This document shows positions 36,575-46,527 of a DNA stretch of 64,000 nucleotides, piece after piece (position 1 is the first letter of the stretch; each line of letters begins with the position of its first letter). Location of the stretch: assembly GCF_902506165.1 (NCBI RefSeq), contig NZ_LR733817.1:3271937-3335936 (forward strand), read 5' to 3'. A program made the position numbers and the translations under genes. A model generated the notes under the pieces. That model worked only from the letters and a program-made list of their open reading frames with translations. It did not search any database and was not told where the DNA came from. The DNA is from Bosea sp. 29B (GTDB lineage: Bacteria; Pseudomonadota; Alphaproteobacteria; Rhizobiales; Beijerinckiaceae).

Positions 36575-37537
36575 TCAGGCGGCGCCGGCGCGGGCGAACG
36601 CCTCCTCGGGGCCGCGCTGGTAGACGCGGGCCAGCATGCGGTCCTGCGTCTGGGCGATGCGCTGCAGCTTGGAGATCGCGCTCGGGTGCAGGCGCAGCAT
36701 GCAGTCGGTCCAGAGCTGGCCGAGATATTCGAGCTCCTCGCGCAGATTGCCGGCGCGGCGGTTGAAGGCCGAGAACAGGGCGGTGCGGGCTGCGTGGATC
36801 GGCAGCGAGTCGGAGGCGTATTTGCGGATCCAGTCCTCGCCCGTGCCGGTCGGCACCACCGCTTCCAGCCCGCCGGCCGCCAGGAACTCGGCCGCGCTCA
36901 TCTCCTCGCCCGATTGCAGCATGTGCTCGGCGGCGCGCGGGCCCATCCGGCGCGACAGCACGCCGACGGCGGTGATCGGGAAATGGTTGAACTTGATCTC
37001 GGGGTAGACGAACGAGGCCTGCTCCTCGGCGATCATGACGTTGCATGAGCGCGGCGCATCGATGCCGCCGCCGATCGCCTTGGCATGGATCGTCGACAGC
37101 GTAACGGCCATGCCGTTGAGGCCGCTGGCATTGCGCAGCGCGCCCTCGACCGAGAGCCGGGCATATTCCGCCAGGGCCGGGCGGTCGTTCTTGGCGAGGC
37201 AGTCGAGATAGAAGTCGAGATCGCCGCCGAGAGTGAAGAACGGCCCGGTGCCGCGGAAGGCGAGGAAGCGCACCGGCGCGTTATGGTATTGCTCGGGCGC
37301 GCCCCAGAGATCGATGATCGCCTGCTGCACCTTGCCGAGGCTTTCGAGCAGTTGCAGCGTGAAGACCGGCTTCAGCTCCGGCTTGATGGTGACCCAGAGC
37401 AGGCGCAGCTCCTGCTCGTAGGCGAGCTGGACCTCCGGCAGGAAGCCGGCGTGACGGCGGATCGTCTCGATCACCTCTCCGTCGGCGAGCTCGGCAGCGG
37501 CCTGGCCGCCCACCGTCGGTGCATAGCTCTGAAACAT
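36575..37537 (-). CDS. Crotonase-family protein, RpfF/DSF-synthase-like
   Basis: Crotonase-fold enzyme (320 residues) resembling RpfF, which makes diffusible signal factor (DSF) fatty acids from 3-hydroxyacyl-ACP. Visible: FLAFRGTGPFFTLGGDLDFY (oxyanion-hole strand), AKAIGGGIDAPRSC and FVYPEIKFNHFPITAVG. The RpfF catalytic pair Glu141/Glu161 corresponds by spacing (20 residues) to Asp160 and Glu180 here, so the first is a conservative E-to-D change. The ~45 extra N-terminal residues fit longer alphaproteobacterial homologues. A general enoyl-CoA hydratase/isomerase role remains possible. Confidence 0.75.
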   Translation of the reverse strand: MFQSYAPTVGGQAAAELADGEVIETIRRHAGFLPEVQLAYEQELRLLWVTIKPELKPVFTLQLLESLGKVQQAIIDLWGAPEQYHNAPVRFLAFRGTGPFFTLGGDLDFYLDCLAKNDRPALAEYARLSVEGALRNASGLNGMAVTLSTIHAKAIGGGIDAPRSCNVMIAEEQASFVYPEIKFNHFPITAVGVLSRRMGPRAAEHMLQSGEEMSAAEFLAAGGLEAVVPTGTGEDWIRKYASDSLPIHAARTALFSAFNRRAGNLREELEYLGQLWTDCMLRLHPSAISKLQRIAQTQDRMLARVYQRGPEEAFARAGAA

Positions 37538-38045
37538 CGTGTCGTCTCCGCCTAGTCCCGCACCCCTCGACGCCGCCGAGGGTAGAGAAAGTTAATAATC
37601 TGTAAACGCAAACTGCCGGAAATGGTTAATTTCGTTAGGCTTTATTCGTTAGTGCCGAAGTCGGCTCACGGTCTGAAAACGCATCCATCGGTTGCCCTGC
37701 CGTTGCCGCTGTCGTTGCCGTCGATGCACGCAATGGGCGTGCCAGCATAACACTCGTCGGTCAGGGTTGCCGAGATAATAAAAATTTTACCAATCGCAGC
37801 AGGACCTTGCGGCCTCTCCCGGCCGGAGCGGCGCAGCCTGTCGATCGGGTGGGCCGATGCGGCTGCAGGCCGCCTTGGAGCAGGGCTGTTTCATCGGGAG
37901 ACCGGCGACGCCGCAGTTGTGCCGCAATCGACCGTGCAAGGAATGTTGTGCCGCCGCCCTGGTCTTGTCCGGGGCGGGTTGAGCGGCTAACCATGAACCA
38001 ACGCCCGCCGCCGCAGGGTTGCGGGCATTCCGACGAGCTGACGCC
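37538..38045. other. 508-bp intergenic region, no gene recognised
   Basis: The left third (37575-37660) is AT-rich and likely holds the promoter of the crotonase gene. It has the direct repeat TTCGTTAG at 37631-37638 and 37645-37652. Around 37690-37730 there is a run of GTTGCCG-type short repeats. The rest is GC-rich with scattered open frames lacking codon bias or a ribosome site, which I treat as non-coding. Confidence 0.5.
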
Positions 38046-38210
38046 TTGAGCCGCCAGACCGAAGCCGAGGATGAGAGAAGGGCGCGCCTCGCCGCCGCCC
38101 TCCGCGAGAACCTGAAGCGCCGCAAGGCGCAGGCAAGGGCCCGGCGCGCCTCGGACACGGCGGCCGAGGACACGCTACCGCCCGCCCAGGCCGAACCTCC
38201 CCGGTCCTGA
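38046..38210 (+). CDS. Small basic/charged hypothetical protein upstream of murA
   Basis: A short protein (54 residues from the TTG at 38046; an in-frame TTG at 38019 is possible) with a highly charged helix, [20 protein letters not shown], and an acidic, Pro-rich tail. Similar short proteins occur just before murA in related genomes, and it ends 52 bp before murA. There is no clear ribosome site, and function is unknown. Confidence 0.55.
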   Translation: MSRQTEAEDERRARLAAALRENLKRRKAQARARRASDTAAEDTLPPAQAEPPRS

Positions 38211-38262
38211 TCCCACCCTTTCCGGCCGGCGCCTCCGCCGGCTGTCCTGCAGGACGAGCCCG

Positions 38263-39552
<1,290 letters not shown>

Positions 39553-39586
39553 CGATAGGCAACGTCGCCGCCAGATAGGGCCGAGA

Positions 39587-39630
39587 GCATTTTCGAGCGC
39601 GGTGGACACCGGTTCGCGCGAAGAAAATGC
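39587..39630. repeat. Short palindromic intergenic repeat
   Basis: A 44-bp element with arms GCATTTTC and GAAAATGC and an inner GTGGACACCGGTTCGCGCG. It matches, from memory, a repeat family dispersed in Hyphomicrobiales genomes (GAAGTGGA-CACCGGTTCGCG core). A related element with core AAGTGGGAACCGGTTTTTCGC lies at 54116-54171. Confidence 0.65.
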
Positions 39631-39648
39631 GATGAGGTAAGAGTCTAC

Positions 39649-40089
39649 ATGTCCGATCTCGCCGCTGAGCCGCTGAAACTGATCGCCCTGGACGCCGACG
39701 ATCTGTCGGTGATCTCGGCGCATCTGCAGGACGCGGTGCTGAAGCGCGGCGACATCGCCTATCGGCCCGCCGAGAAACGTTTTGCCCTGGCGCTGCGTCG
39801 TTTCGATTGGGAAGGCGCGGCACAAGGGCAAAAGCGCCGGCGGCTCGCCGCTCTCCATTTCGAACGGGTGACGGCCGCGCGCAGCAGCAAGGTCGCGGCT
39901 GGTGATGTGGTGCTCAGTCTGCTCGCCGTCACCTTCGTTGAGACCGACGGCCCTGCCGGGCAGGTGACCCTGCATTTCTCCGACGGAGCCGCCATCCGCC
40001 TCGATGTCGAGTGCATCGAGGCGCAGATGAAGGATCTCGGCCCGATCTGGGAAGCGGTCGCGACGCCGGCCCACCCGGACGCCGGCTGA
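39649..40089 (+). CDS. DUF2948 family protein
   Basis: DUF2948 protein (146 residues): LKLIALDADDLSVISAHLQDAVLK and FALALRRFDWE are family marks, and DGAAIRLDVECIEAQMKDLG closes it. Function unknown. Its place between murA and hisD is conserved in alphaproteobacteria, which supports the call and the start. Confidence 0.88.
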   Translation: MSDLAAEPLKLIALDADDLSVISAHLQDAVLKRGDIAYRPAEKRFALALRRFDWEGAAQGQKRRRLAALHFERVTAARSSKVAAGDVVLSLLAVTFVETDGPAGQVTLHFSDGAAIRLDVECIEAQMKDLGPIWEAVATPAHPDAG

Positions 40090-40115
40090 ACCACACCTGC
40101 GGTCAGGATAGCACC

Positions 40116-41408
40116 ATGCCGATCAGGCTTGACGCACGCGATGCCGGTTTCGAGCGGGAGTTCTTTACCCTGCTCGCGATGAAGCGCGAGGTTTCCGAGG
40201 ATGTCGATCAGGTCGCGGCCGCGATCATCGCCGATGTCCGCGCCCGTGGCGATGCGGCGCTGATCGACTACACCGAGCGCTTCGACAAGCTCTCCCTGAC
40301 GCCGCAGACCCTGCGTGTGACGCAAAGCGAGATCGAGGCGGCGCAGTCGGCCTGCACGCGCGAGCAACTCGCCGCGCTGGAGACGGCGCGCGCCCGGATC
40401 GAGGCTTATCACCTGCGTCAGAAGCCGGCCGATTCCTGGTCCCGCGATGCGCTTGGCGTCGAGAGCGGCTGGCGCTGGAGCGCGGTCGAGGCGGTCGGCC
40501 TCTACGTACCGGGCGGCACGGCGAGCTATCCGTCTTCCGTGCTGATGAACGCGGTGCCGGCCAAGGTCGCCGGGGTCGAGCGCCTCGTCATGGTCGCGCC
40601 GACTCCGCGTGGCGAAGGCAATCCGCTGGTGCTCGCCGCGGCGAAGCTCGCCGGCATCGACGAGATCTACAGGATCGGCGGGGCGCAGGCCGTGGCCGGG
40701 CTCGCCTATGGCACCGCGACGATCGCGCCGGTCGCCAAGATCGTCGGCCCCGGCAACGCCTATGTCGCTGCGGCCAAGCGCCGTGTCTTCGGCACTGTCG
40801 GCATCGACATGATCGCCGGCCCCTCCGAGGTGCTGGTCCTGGCCGATGCCGACGCCAATCCCGACTGGATCGCCGCCGACCTGCTCGCCCAGGCCGAGCA
40901 CGACACCGCCGCCCAGTCGATCCTGATCACCGACGACGCCGCGCTGGCTGACGCGGTCGAGCGCGCGGTCGAAGGCCAGCTCCGCACCCTGCCGCGTGCC
41001 GAGATCGCAGGCGCAAGCTGGCGCGACTTCGGCGCGGTCATCCTGGTCGAGACGCTCGCCAGCGCGATCCCTCTGGTCGACCGGCTGGCGCCGGAGCATC
41101 TCGAGATCATCGCCGCCGATGCCGAAGGGCTGGCGGGGCGTATCCGCAATGCCGGCGCGATCTTCCTCGGCGGGCACACGCCCGAGGCGATTGGCGACTA
41201 TGTCGGCGGCTCGAACCATGTCCTGCCGACAGCGCGCTCGGCCCGCTTCTCCTCCGGGCTCGGCGTCCTCGATTTCATGAAGCGCACCTCGCTGCTGAAA
41301 TGCGATCCCGAGTCGTTGCGGGCGCTTGCCGGCGCCGCGACGGAGCTCGCTGAAGCTGAGGGCTTGCAGGCGCATGCGCGTTCCGTGACGATCCGACTCA
41401 ACGGCTGA
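40116..41408 (+). CDS. hisD: Histidinol dehydrogenase
   Basis: HisD (430 residues from the ATG at 40116): oxidises L-histidinol to histidine in two NAD-linked steps, zinc-dependent. Seen: [51 protein letters not shown], the Zn/substrate segment [13 protein letters not shown], and the catalytic RLAPEHLEI and GSNHVLPT. Open frame upstream of 40116 overlaps DUF2948 in another frame and is not used. Confidence 0.96.
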   Translation: MPIRLDARDAGFEREFFTLLAMKREVSEDVDQVAAAIIADVRARGDAALIDYTERFDKLSLTPQTLRVTQSEIEAAQSACTREQLAALETARARIEAYHLRQKPADSWSRDALGVESGWRWSAVEAVGLYVPGGTASYPSSVLMNAVPAKVAGVERLVMVAPTPRGEGNPLVLAAAKLAGIDEIYRIGGAQAVAGLAYGTATIAPVAKIVGPGNAYVAAAKRRVFGTVGIDMIAGPSEVLVLADADANPDWIAADLLAQAEHDTAAQSILITDDAALADAVERAVEGQLRTLPRAEIAGASWRDFGAVILVETLASAIPLVDRLAPEHLEIIAADAEGLAGRIRNAGAIFLGGHTPEAIGDYVGGSNHVLPTARSARFSSGLGVLDFMKRTSLLKCDPESLRALAGAATELAEAEGLQAHARSVTIRLNG

Positions 41409-41454
41409 CGGCAGGCTGGCGATTCTGCGCCTGCACGGAGCTGGCGGAGGGGAT

Positions 41455-41928
41455 ATGTCGGAACGCAGCCATCTGGTCGCCGTCACGCTCGACGAAGCCT
41501 CGCTCGGGCGCGGCAGCGCCGACCAGGAGCATGAGCGGGCCGTTGCGATCTACGACCTGATCGAGCGCAACCACTTCGCCCTGCCGGAGTTCGATGGCGG
41601 CCCCTATGCCGTCCATCTCGCTTTGGTCGAGCGGCGCCTCGCCTTCGAGGTCAGGAGCGCCGAGGGAGCGGCGCTCGTCACCCATCATCTTTCGCTGACG
41701 CCGTTCAAGCGCATCATCAAGGACTACGAGCTGGTCTGCGACAGCTATTACGCGGCCATCCGCACGGCGACGCCCGCCCAGATCGAGGCGATCGACATGG
41801 GCCGTCGCGGCCTGCACGACGAGGCCGCGGTTCTGCTGGTCGAGCGGCTGTCGAACAAGGTCGAGATCGACAACGAGACGGCCCGACGCCTGTTCACCCT
41901 GATTTACGCGCTGCACTGGAAGGGCTGA
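41455..41928 (+). CDS. UPF0262 family protein
   Basis: UPF0262 protein (157 residues), conserved downstream of hisD in alphaproteobacteria. Typical segments are ERAVAIYDLIERNHFALPE, SLTPFKRIIKDYELVCDSYY and DMGRRGLHDEAAVLL. Function unknown. It ends 4 bp before the next gene. Confidence 0.9.
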   Translation: MSERSHLVAVTLDEASLGRGSADQEHERAVAIYDLIERNHFALPEFDGGPYAVHLALVERRLAFEVRSAEGAALVTHHLSLTPFKRIIKDYELVCDSYYAAIRTATPAQIEAIDMGRRGLHDEAAVLLVERLSNKVEIDNETARRLFTLIYALHWKG

Positions 41929-41932
41929 ACGC

Positions 41933-42382
41933 TTGGAGTCGCCCGTACCGCGCAAGCTCCAGAGCGTACTGTTCATGTGCGCTTACAACGCGGTGCGCTC
42001 GCCCATGGCGGAGGCGCTGGCCAAGCACTTCTTCGGCAAGTCGATCTATGTCCAGTCCGCCGCCGGCAAGCGCAAGGGCGAGCTCGACCCTTTCGCGCTG
42101 TCGGTCCTTGACGAGATCGGCATCGACGCGCACAAGCACAAGCCGAAGACGGTCGAGGAGCTGGAGGAATGGGAGGGGCTCAATTTCGACCTGATCGTCT
42201 CGCTCTCGCCCGAGGCGCACCACAAGGCGCTGGAACTCACCCGCACCCTCGCCGCCGAGGTCGAGTACTGGCCGACCCCGGACCCGACCATCATCCAGGG
42301 CTCCCGCGAACAGGTGCTCGACGCCTATCGCGCCGTGCGCGACGGGCTGATGCAGAGGATCAAGGTGCGGCTGCGGTCCTGA
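41933..42382 (+). CDS. Low-molecular-weight phosphatase family protein (ArsC/LMWPTP fold)
   Basis: LMW phosphatase-fold protein (149 residues) starting at a TTG, with GGAAGG upstream. The P-loop CX5R is intact (Cys16 AYNAV Arg22, then SPMAEA), with the acid Asp in WPTPDPT. It may be a protein-tyrosine phosphatase or an arsenate-reductase-like enzyme; the extra resolving cysteines of thioredoxin-linked arsenate reductases are not evident, which favours phosphatase. Last gene of the murA block here. Confidence 0.87.
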   Translation: MESPVPRKLQSVLFMCAYNAVRSPMAEALAKHFFGKSIYVQSAAGKRKGELDPFALSVLDEIGIDAHKHKPKTVEELEEWEGLNFDLIVSLSPEAHHKALELTRTLAAEVEYWPTPDPTIIQGSREQVLDAYRAVRDGLMQRIKVRLRS

Positions 42383-42385
42383 ACC

Positions 42386-44065
42386 CTACTGGATCAGGAC
42401 CGCGCCGCCGCAGCGCACGCCGCTGACCCAGCTGTCGGCCTGGCCGAGGCCGATGCCGAGCGTGTTGAGCAGGCTCGTCAGCACCTGGTCGAGCGGGGCG
42501 GCCGCGCCGGCGATGACGCCGGAAACGGCGCCGTCGAGTCCGGGGATGGGAAGACCCAGCCCCAGCAGCTCGACGCGCAGGTTGAGATCCCCGACCAGTC
42601 GTGACAGCAGGCTTGCGACGAAGTTCTGCGTCGAGGTCGTCTTCTTGTCGGCTCGCTGGATCTCGGCATAGCTGAAGCTGACCGGGGTCTCGCTGGTGTT
42701 GCTGATCGTGACATGCGCCCGAGCCGTCACCTTGGCGAGACCGAGCAGGTCGAGCACCGTTGCAGCCGGTGGATTCGGCCGTGTGCTGAAATTGCTGAAC
42801 TCGGCATTGGAGACCTGCCCGATCCAGGCATCCACGACGGCCGGCGTCACGCCGAGCGTCACGCGCGAGCTGGTGACGTCGCCGGCGCCGCAGGAGATCG
42901 CGGTCAGACGAGCTGTCGCGGAAGCGAGCTCCAGATAGAGCGGCAACTTGACCAGCGAGGCCTGGCCGCTGCCGACCAGGGTGAGCGTGAGCAGCAGGCG
43001 TATCTGGGCAGTGTGGACGCTCGCTCCGGCGCGGCCGACCCGGACGAGGCTGGTCCCGACCGGCCGTTCGCCGATGGCGAGCTTGAGCGAGACTGCCGCG
43101 AGGCCGGGCACGTTGACCGCGAGGCCGAGATCGAGCTGGCGTGAGCCATTGGCAATCTGGGCCGCGGCCGAGATCAGGTCGAGCGCCGCCAGCGAGGCCT
43201 TGAGCGGTACCTCGTCACCCAGCTGCCGGCCGCCGTAGACGCCGAACGAGACGAGGCTCTGCAGGTTGATGCGCTGGCTCGAGCCGCCGAGGGCGCTGGA
43301 GAGACGCCCCAGTGCCGCGATTGCATCGCTGCCGGCTCCCTGATCGCGAGCCGCATCCTGGGCGGCCAGAACGATGTCGCCGATGCGGACATTGGCACGG
43401 AGGACCTCCTCGAAGGTCAAGGCGGAGATCGAGGCACGCGTCGCCAGCCGGCGGGCGAAGCCGAACAGGTCGATCCGCGCTCGCGCCAGCCCCTCATAGT
43501 CCATCACCGACAGTGACAGGCTCGTGCCGAGCAGGCTGCCGAGCAGGCCGTTGAGCGCGCCGTTCTCAACGCGGAGCAGCCGCGAGCCGATGGCGAAGGC
43601 TGCCTGCGCATCCTGCGCGGCGATGGCCTGCGTCACGATGGCGACCTCGCCGCTCTCGCCGCCCAGGCTGGAGGCCAGGACGCGGCCGAGGATCAACGGC
43701 GTGGTCGCTCGCATCTCGACCCGGGCCGCGTTGGCCGCGGGTCCCGAGCCTTGTTGGAAGCGCGTTGTCGGAGCCAGTCGTGCATCGGGCGTATAGGTGC
43801 CCGTCTGGACCGTACCGACGGCGCCGGCCGGAAAGCCGTTGCGGCTCGCGCTGGCCCGGGCTGCGTTCGTGGCACGCTCGAGATCAGCGGCGGCAGCGAG
43901 CGCCGCGAGATCGGTCGCGGTCTGCTGCCGGCGCTTCTGGTAGAAGATGCTCCCGACATCGACGGCCATCGCACCGAACCCGAACAGGACCAGGGAGGTG
44001 CCGGCGAAGACGATGGTCGAGAGGCCACGGCGGTCGGCCAGGAGCTTCCGGAACGAGCGGATCAT
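42386..44065 (-). CDS. TadG-like Flp-pilus/secretion-associated protein
   Basis: Protein of 559 residues with an N-terminal membrane anchor typical of TadE/TadG pseudopilin-like proteins: RKLLADRRGLSTIVFAGTSL, AMAVDVGSIFYQKRRQQTATDLAALAAA (DUF2134-type). The remainder is a long, low-charge, predicted extracytoplasmic region with many Leu/Ala/Ser-rich segments and few cysteines. AGGAGG lies 8 nt before the ATG. It follows the TadE gene by 34 bp. No other tad genes are in the window. Confidence 0.78.
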   Translation of the reverse strand: MIRSFRKLLADRRGLSTIVFAGTSLVLFGFGAMAVDVGSIFYQKRRQQTATDLAALAAAADLERATNAARASASRNGFPAGAVGTVQTGTYTPDARLAPTTRFQQGSGPAANAARVEMRATTPLILGRVLASSLGGESGEVAIVTQAIAAQDAQAAFAIGSRLLRVENGALNGLLGSLLGTSLSLSVMDYEGLARARIDLFGFARRLATRASISALTFEEVLRANVRIGDIVLAAQDAARDQGAGSDAIAALGRLSSALGGSSQRINLQSLVSFGVYGGRQLGDEVPLKASLAALDLISAAAQIANGSRQLDLGLAVNVPGLAAVSLKLAIGERPVGTSLVRVGRAGASVHTAQIRLLLTLTLVGSGQASLVKLPLYLELASATARLTAISCGAGDVTSSRVTLGVTPAVVDAWIGQVSNAEFSNFSTRPNPPAATVLDLLGLAKVTARAHVTISNTSETPVSFSYAEIQRADKKTTSTQNFVASLLSRLVGDLNLRVELLGLGLPIPGLDGAVSGVIAGAAAPLDQVLTSLLNTLGIGLGQADSWVSGVRCGGAVLIQ

Positions 44066-44099
44066 GAGGGCCTCCTGTCCGGTCGGTTCGGGGATCGCA

Positions 44100-44528
44100 T
44101 CAGTAGCCGCCGCGCTGGACGACGGCGCGGCGCTCGACGACCGGCATCGGCAGCGCAACCATCGAGCTGAGCCGGTTGAAGACGCTGTCCGAGTAGTCAT
44201 AGACGACCGTGACCTCGAAGCTTGGCGCCGGGGCGCCCAGCGCGGTTGTCCGGATGGTCAGCTTGCTCGGTTCGAGGAAAGCGTAGGAGCCGATGTTGCG
44301 GGTGATGAAGGAGCGGGCCAGCCGCTCGCGCTCGGCATCGTCGAGGCCGGCGACGGATGCCCGTGCTGCTTCCGCGGCAAGCTGCTGCACGCCGTGGTAG
44401 ACGCCGAAAGCGTGGCCGTAGCCGATGATCCCGAACAGCAGCATCAGCAGGATGGGAGCGATGAAGGCGAACTCGACCGCCGTGCTGGCCGATTGGTCGG
44501 TTCCGAACGCAAGAGGACTATGGCGCAT
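44100..44528 (-). CDS. TadE-like pilus assembly protein
   Basis: TadE-family protein (142 residues): a short cytoplasmic leader, then STAVEFAFIAPILLMLLFGIIGYG, the TadE membrane helix with its Glu at the +5-like position, and a periplasmic C-terminal part. First gene of a two-gene operon with TadG. Such pairs can be part of Flp pili or be stand-alone surface proteins. Confidence 0.85.
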   Translation of the reverse strand: MRHSPLAFGTDQSASTAVEFAFIAPILLMLLFGIIGYGHAFGVYHGVQQLAAEAARASVAGLDDAERERLARSFITRNIGSYAFLEPSKLTIRTTALGAPAPSFEVTVVYDYSDSVFNRLSSMVALPMPVVERRAVVQRGGY

Positions 44529-44535
44529 GGCGTGC

Positions 44536-44575
44536 TGCTCATCATTTTAACAACTATAAGTTGTATAGATGAGCA
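44536..44575. promoter_or_regulatory. Nested dyad upstream of tadE
   Basis: Inner perfect palindrome ACAACTATAAGTTGT at 44550-44564 within outer arms TGCTCATC (44536-44543) and GATGAGCA (44568-44575). Another AAGTTGT half-site is at 44591-44597. It lies 8-47 bp before the TadE start in an AT-rich gap and may be an operator. In the tadE mRNA leader it could fold next to the start codon. Confidence 0.4.
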
Positions 44576-44713
44576 ATTGACGAAACGTAAAAGTTGTACT
44601 CTCGACCTGTTCCAGATCGTGAGGCTCGCGCAGGCGCTTAACAGAAATTTAAGAGACGCAGATCAGGAACATTGCTGAAGGCAACGTTGCGTTAGCCATG
44701 CTGAGAGCCGAGG

Positions 44714-45073
44714 ATGAGCCCCGTCGCGATATCGACCGCATCCCGTTTTCGGCTCCGGCAATGGCGTGACATCGGCCTGATCGCAGGTTTGGCACTCTGC
44801 TCCGGCCTCTTGGCCCTCGCGAGCCTGCCCGGGCCCGTCGCGGGGCCGCCCGCTCCGCTGGCTGCTATCTTTCCGCCTTGGGTCGGGGGCGAAGAGGCCG
44901 TGGCGCGCAGCCTGGCGACCGGCGCCAGGATCCTGCGGCAGGGGAGCGTCCCCTTCGTCGTCGTTCTCGCGCCGGAGACGACAGCAAGACCCGTCGGAGC
45001 CCTGCTGATGCTGCGCCTCGACGGCCTTGCCGGCTGCATCATCTCACCCGAGGCCGAAGCGAGCCGCTCATGA
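44714..45073 (+). CDS. Membrane-anchored hypothetical protein upstream of chemoreceptor
   Basis: A 119-residue protein with one N-terminal membrane helix ([20 protein letters not shown]) and a short C-terminal domain ([29 protein letters not shown]). No family recognised. Its stop overlaps the start of the chemoreceptor gene (ATGA), so the two are co-translated and may act together. Confidence 0.65.
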   Translation: MSPVAISTASRFRLRQWRDIGLIAGLALCSGLLALASLPGPVAGPPAPLAAIFPPWVGGEEAVARSLATGARILRQGSVPFVVVLAPETTARPVGALLMLRLDGLAGCIISPEAEASRS

Positions 45074-46527
45074 CATTGACTTTGCCCGGCTTGCGGGACC
45101 TGGTTGCGCGCTGCCTCCTCGGCCTTGCCTTCCTCCATGCCCCGCTGCTCGCACTGGCGTCTCTGGCCCAGGCCGGCGACGGCCTGATACCCGGGCTCAG
45201 CGCGCTGATGCTCGCGCTCGCGGCACTGATCGCCTATCGCAGTGCCGGGGCCACGCTGATCGCGCAATTCGCCATCGCGATTGCCCTGATCGGCCAGGTC
45301 TCGATCCTGGTCGCGGTCTTCTCCGGGCATCCCTGGCAGCCCGACATGCATATGTATTACTTCGCTGTGCTGGCGCTGCTCGCCGGCTTCTGCGATTGGC
45401 GGCCGATCATCCTCGGCGCTGCGCTCACGGCGGCGCATCACCTGGTCCTGCAATTCGTCCTGCCTGCTGCCGTCTTCTACCAGGGCGGCAACCTGCTGCG
45501 GGTGCTGCTGCACGCGGTGATCGTGGTGGTCGAGACCGCCTTCCTCGCGGTGATCGCGTTGATGACCGCGCGCATCTTCGCGCAGACCGAGGCCAACCTG
45601 CACCGCGCCGAGGAGGTTGCCGAGCGCGAGCGTCTGGCGGGTGAACGCGAACGGGCGCTCGCCGATGATGCGGAGGCCCGGGCCCGGCGCCTGCGCGCCA
45701 TGGTGGAGAACTTCCGCGACGAGATGGATGGCGCCATGGCCATTCTCGACAACGCGTCGGAGGCGATGCAGGTCGATGCCCGCGGTCTCACTGGCGCGTC
45801 CGAACGGGCGCGGCAGCAGATCGCGTCCGTTTCGCGCAATTCGAACGAGATGACGACCAGTATCGAACAGACGGCGGCAGCCAGCCAGGAACTCGCCTCT
45901 TCGATCGCTGAGATCGGCCGCAACGTCTCGCAGACCGCCGACAGCTCGCAGTCGGCGGCAAGGTTGGCGCGTGCTGCCAGCACCGAGATCGAGGCGCTGG
46001 CGCGCACCGGCGAAAGCGTCGGTGCGGTCGTCGAGATCATTCGCGGCATCGCAGCGCAGACCAGCATGCTGGCTTTGAACGCGACGATCGAGGCGGCCCG
46101 CGCCGGCGCCATGGGCAAGGGCTTTGCCGTCGTCGCCAGCGAGGTGAAGACGCTCTCGGCCCAGACCGCGAGCGCAACCGACGAGGTCGCGCGCTCGATC
46201 GAGGCGATCCAGACCGCCTCGCAACGCTCGCTCAAGTCGATCCGCGAGATCGTCGCGGCGATCGGCGAGGTCGAGACGGTCTCGGTCGCGATCGCCTATG
46301 CGGTCGGCGAGCAGGATCGCGCCACGGCAGAGATCGCCAAGGAGGTCCAGATTTCCTCCGACGGCGTCAGTCGCAGTGCCCAGAGCCTGCAGAGCTTCGA
46401 GACGGTGACGGAGCGCACCTATGCCGCTGCCGACAGCCTGCAGAGCTCTTCCAGCGATCTGGCGACGCAGGCCCAGCGCATCCGCCGCGAAGTCGCCGAG
46501 TTCTGCGAGCGCGTCGCGGCAGCCTGA
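45070..46527 (+). CDS. Methyl-accepting chemotaxis protein with multi-helix membrane sensor
   Basis: Chemoreceptor (485 residues). Residues 1-175 contain about six membrane helices in place of the usual periplasmic sensor, with His residues in [13 protein letters not shown] and [12 protein letters not shown]. No HAMP domain is obvious; a charged coiled segment (~185-230) leads to the signalling domain with the conserved hairpin [20 protein letters not shown] and [15 protein letters not shown]. The membrane His pattern suggests heme, metal or redox sensing, which is inference. Its stop abuts the convergent deoB. Confidence 0.9.
   Translation: MTLTLPGLRDLVARCLLGLAFLHAPLLALASLAQAGDGLIPGLSALMLALAALIAYRSAGATLIAQFAIAIALIGQVSILVAVFSGHPWQPDMHMYYFAVLALLAGFCDWRPIILGAALTAAHHLVLQFVLPAAVFYQGGNLLRVLLHAVIVVVETAFLAVIALMTARIFAQTEANLHRAEEVAERERLAGERERALADDAEARARRLRAMVENFRDEMDGAMAILDNASEAMQVDARGLTGASERARQQIASVSRNSNEMTTSIEQTAAASQELASSIAEIGRNVSQTADSSQSAARLARAASTEIEALARTGESVGAVVEIIRGIAAQTSMLALNATIEAARAGAMGKGFAVVASEVKTLSAQTASATDEVARSIEAIQTASQRSLKSIREIVAAIGEVETVSVAIAYAVGEQDRATAEIAKEVQISSDGVSRSAQSLQSFETVTERTYAAADSLQSSSSDLATQAQRIRREVAEFCERVAAA

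Noticed and set aside
37807..38173. Open frames in the gap before murA
   Set aside because: No ribosome site, no conserved motif and unusual composition; only the short charged protein at 38046-38210 was kept.
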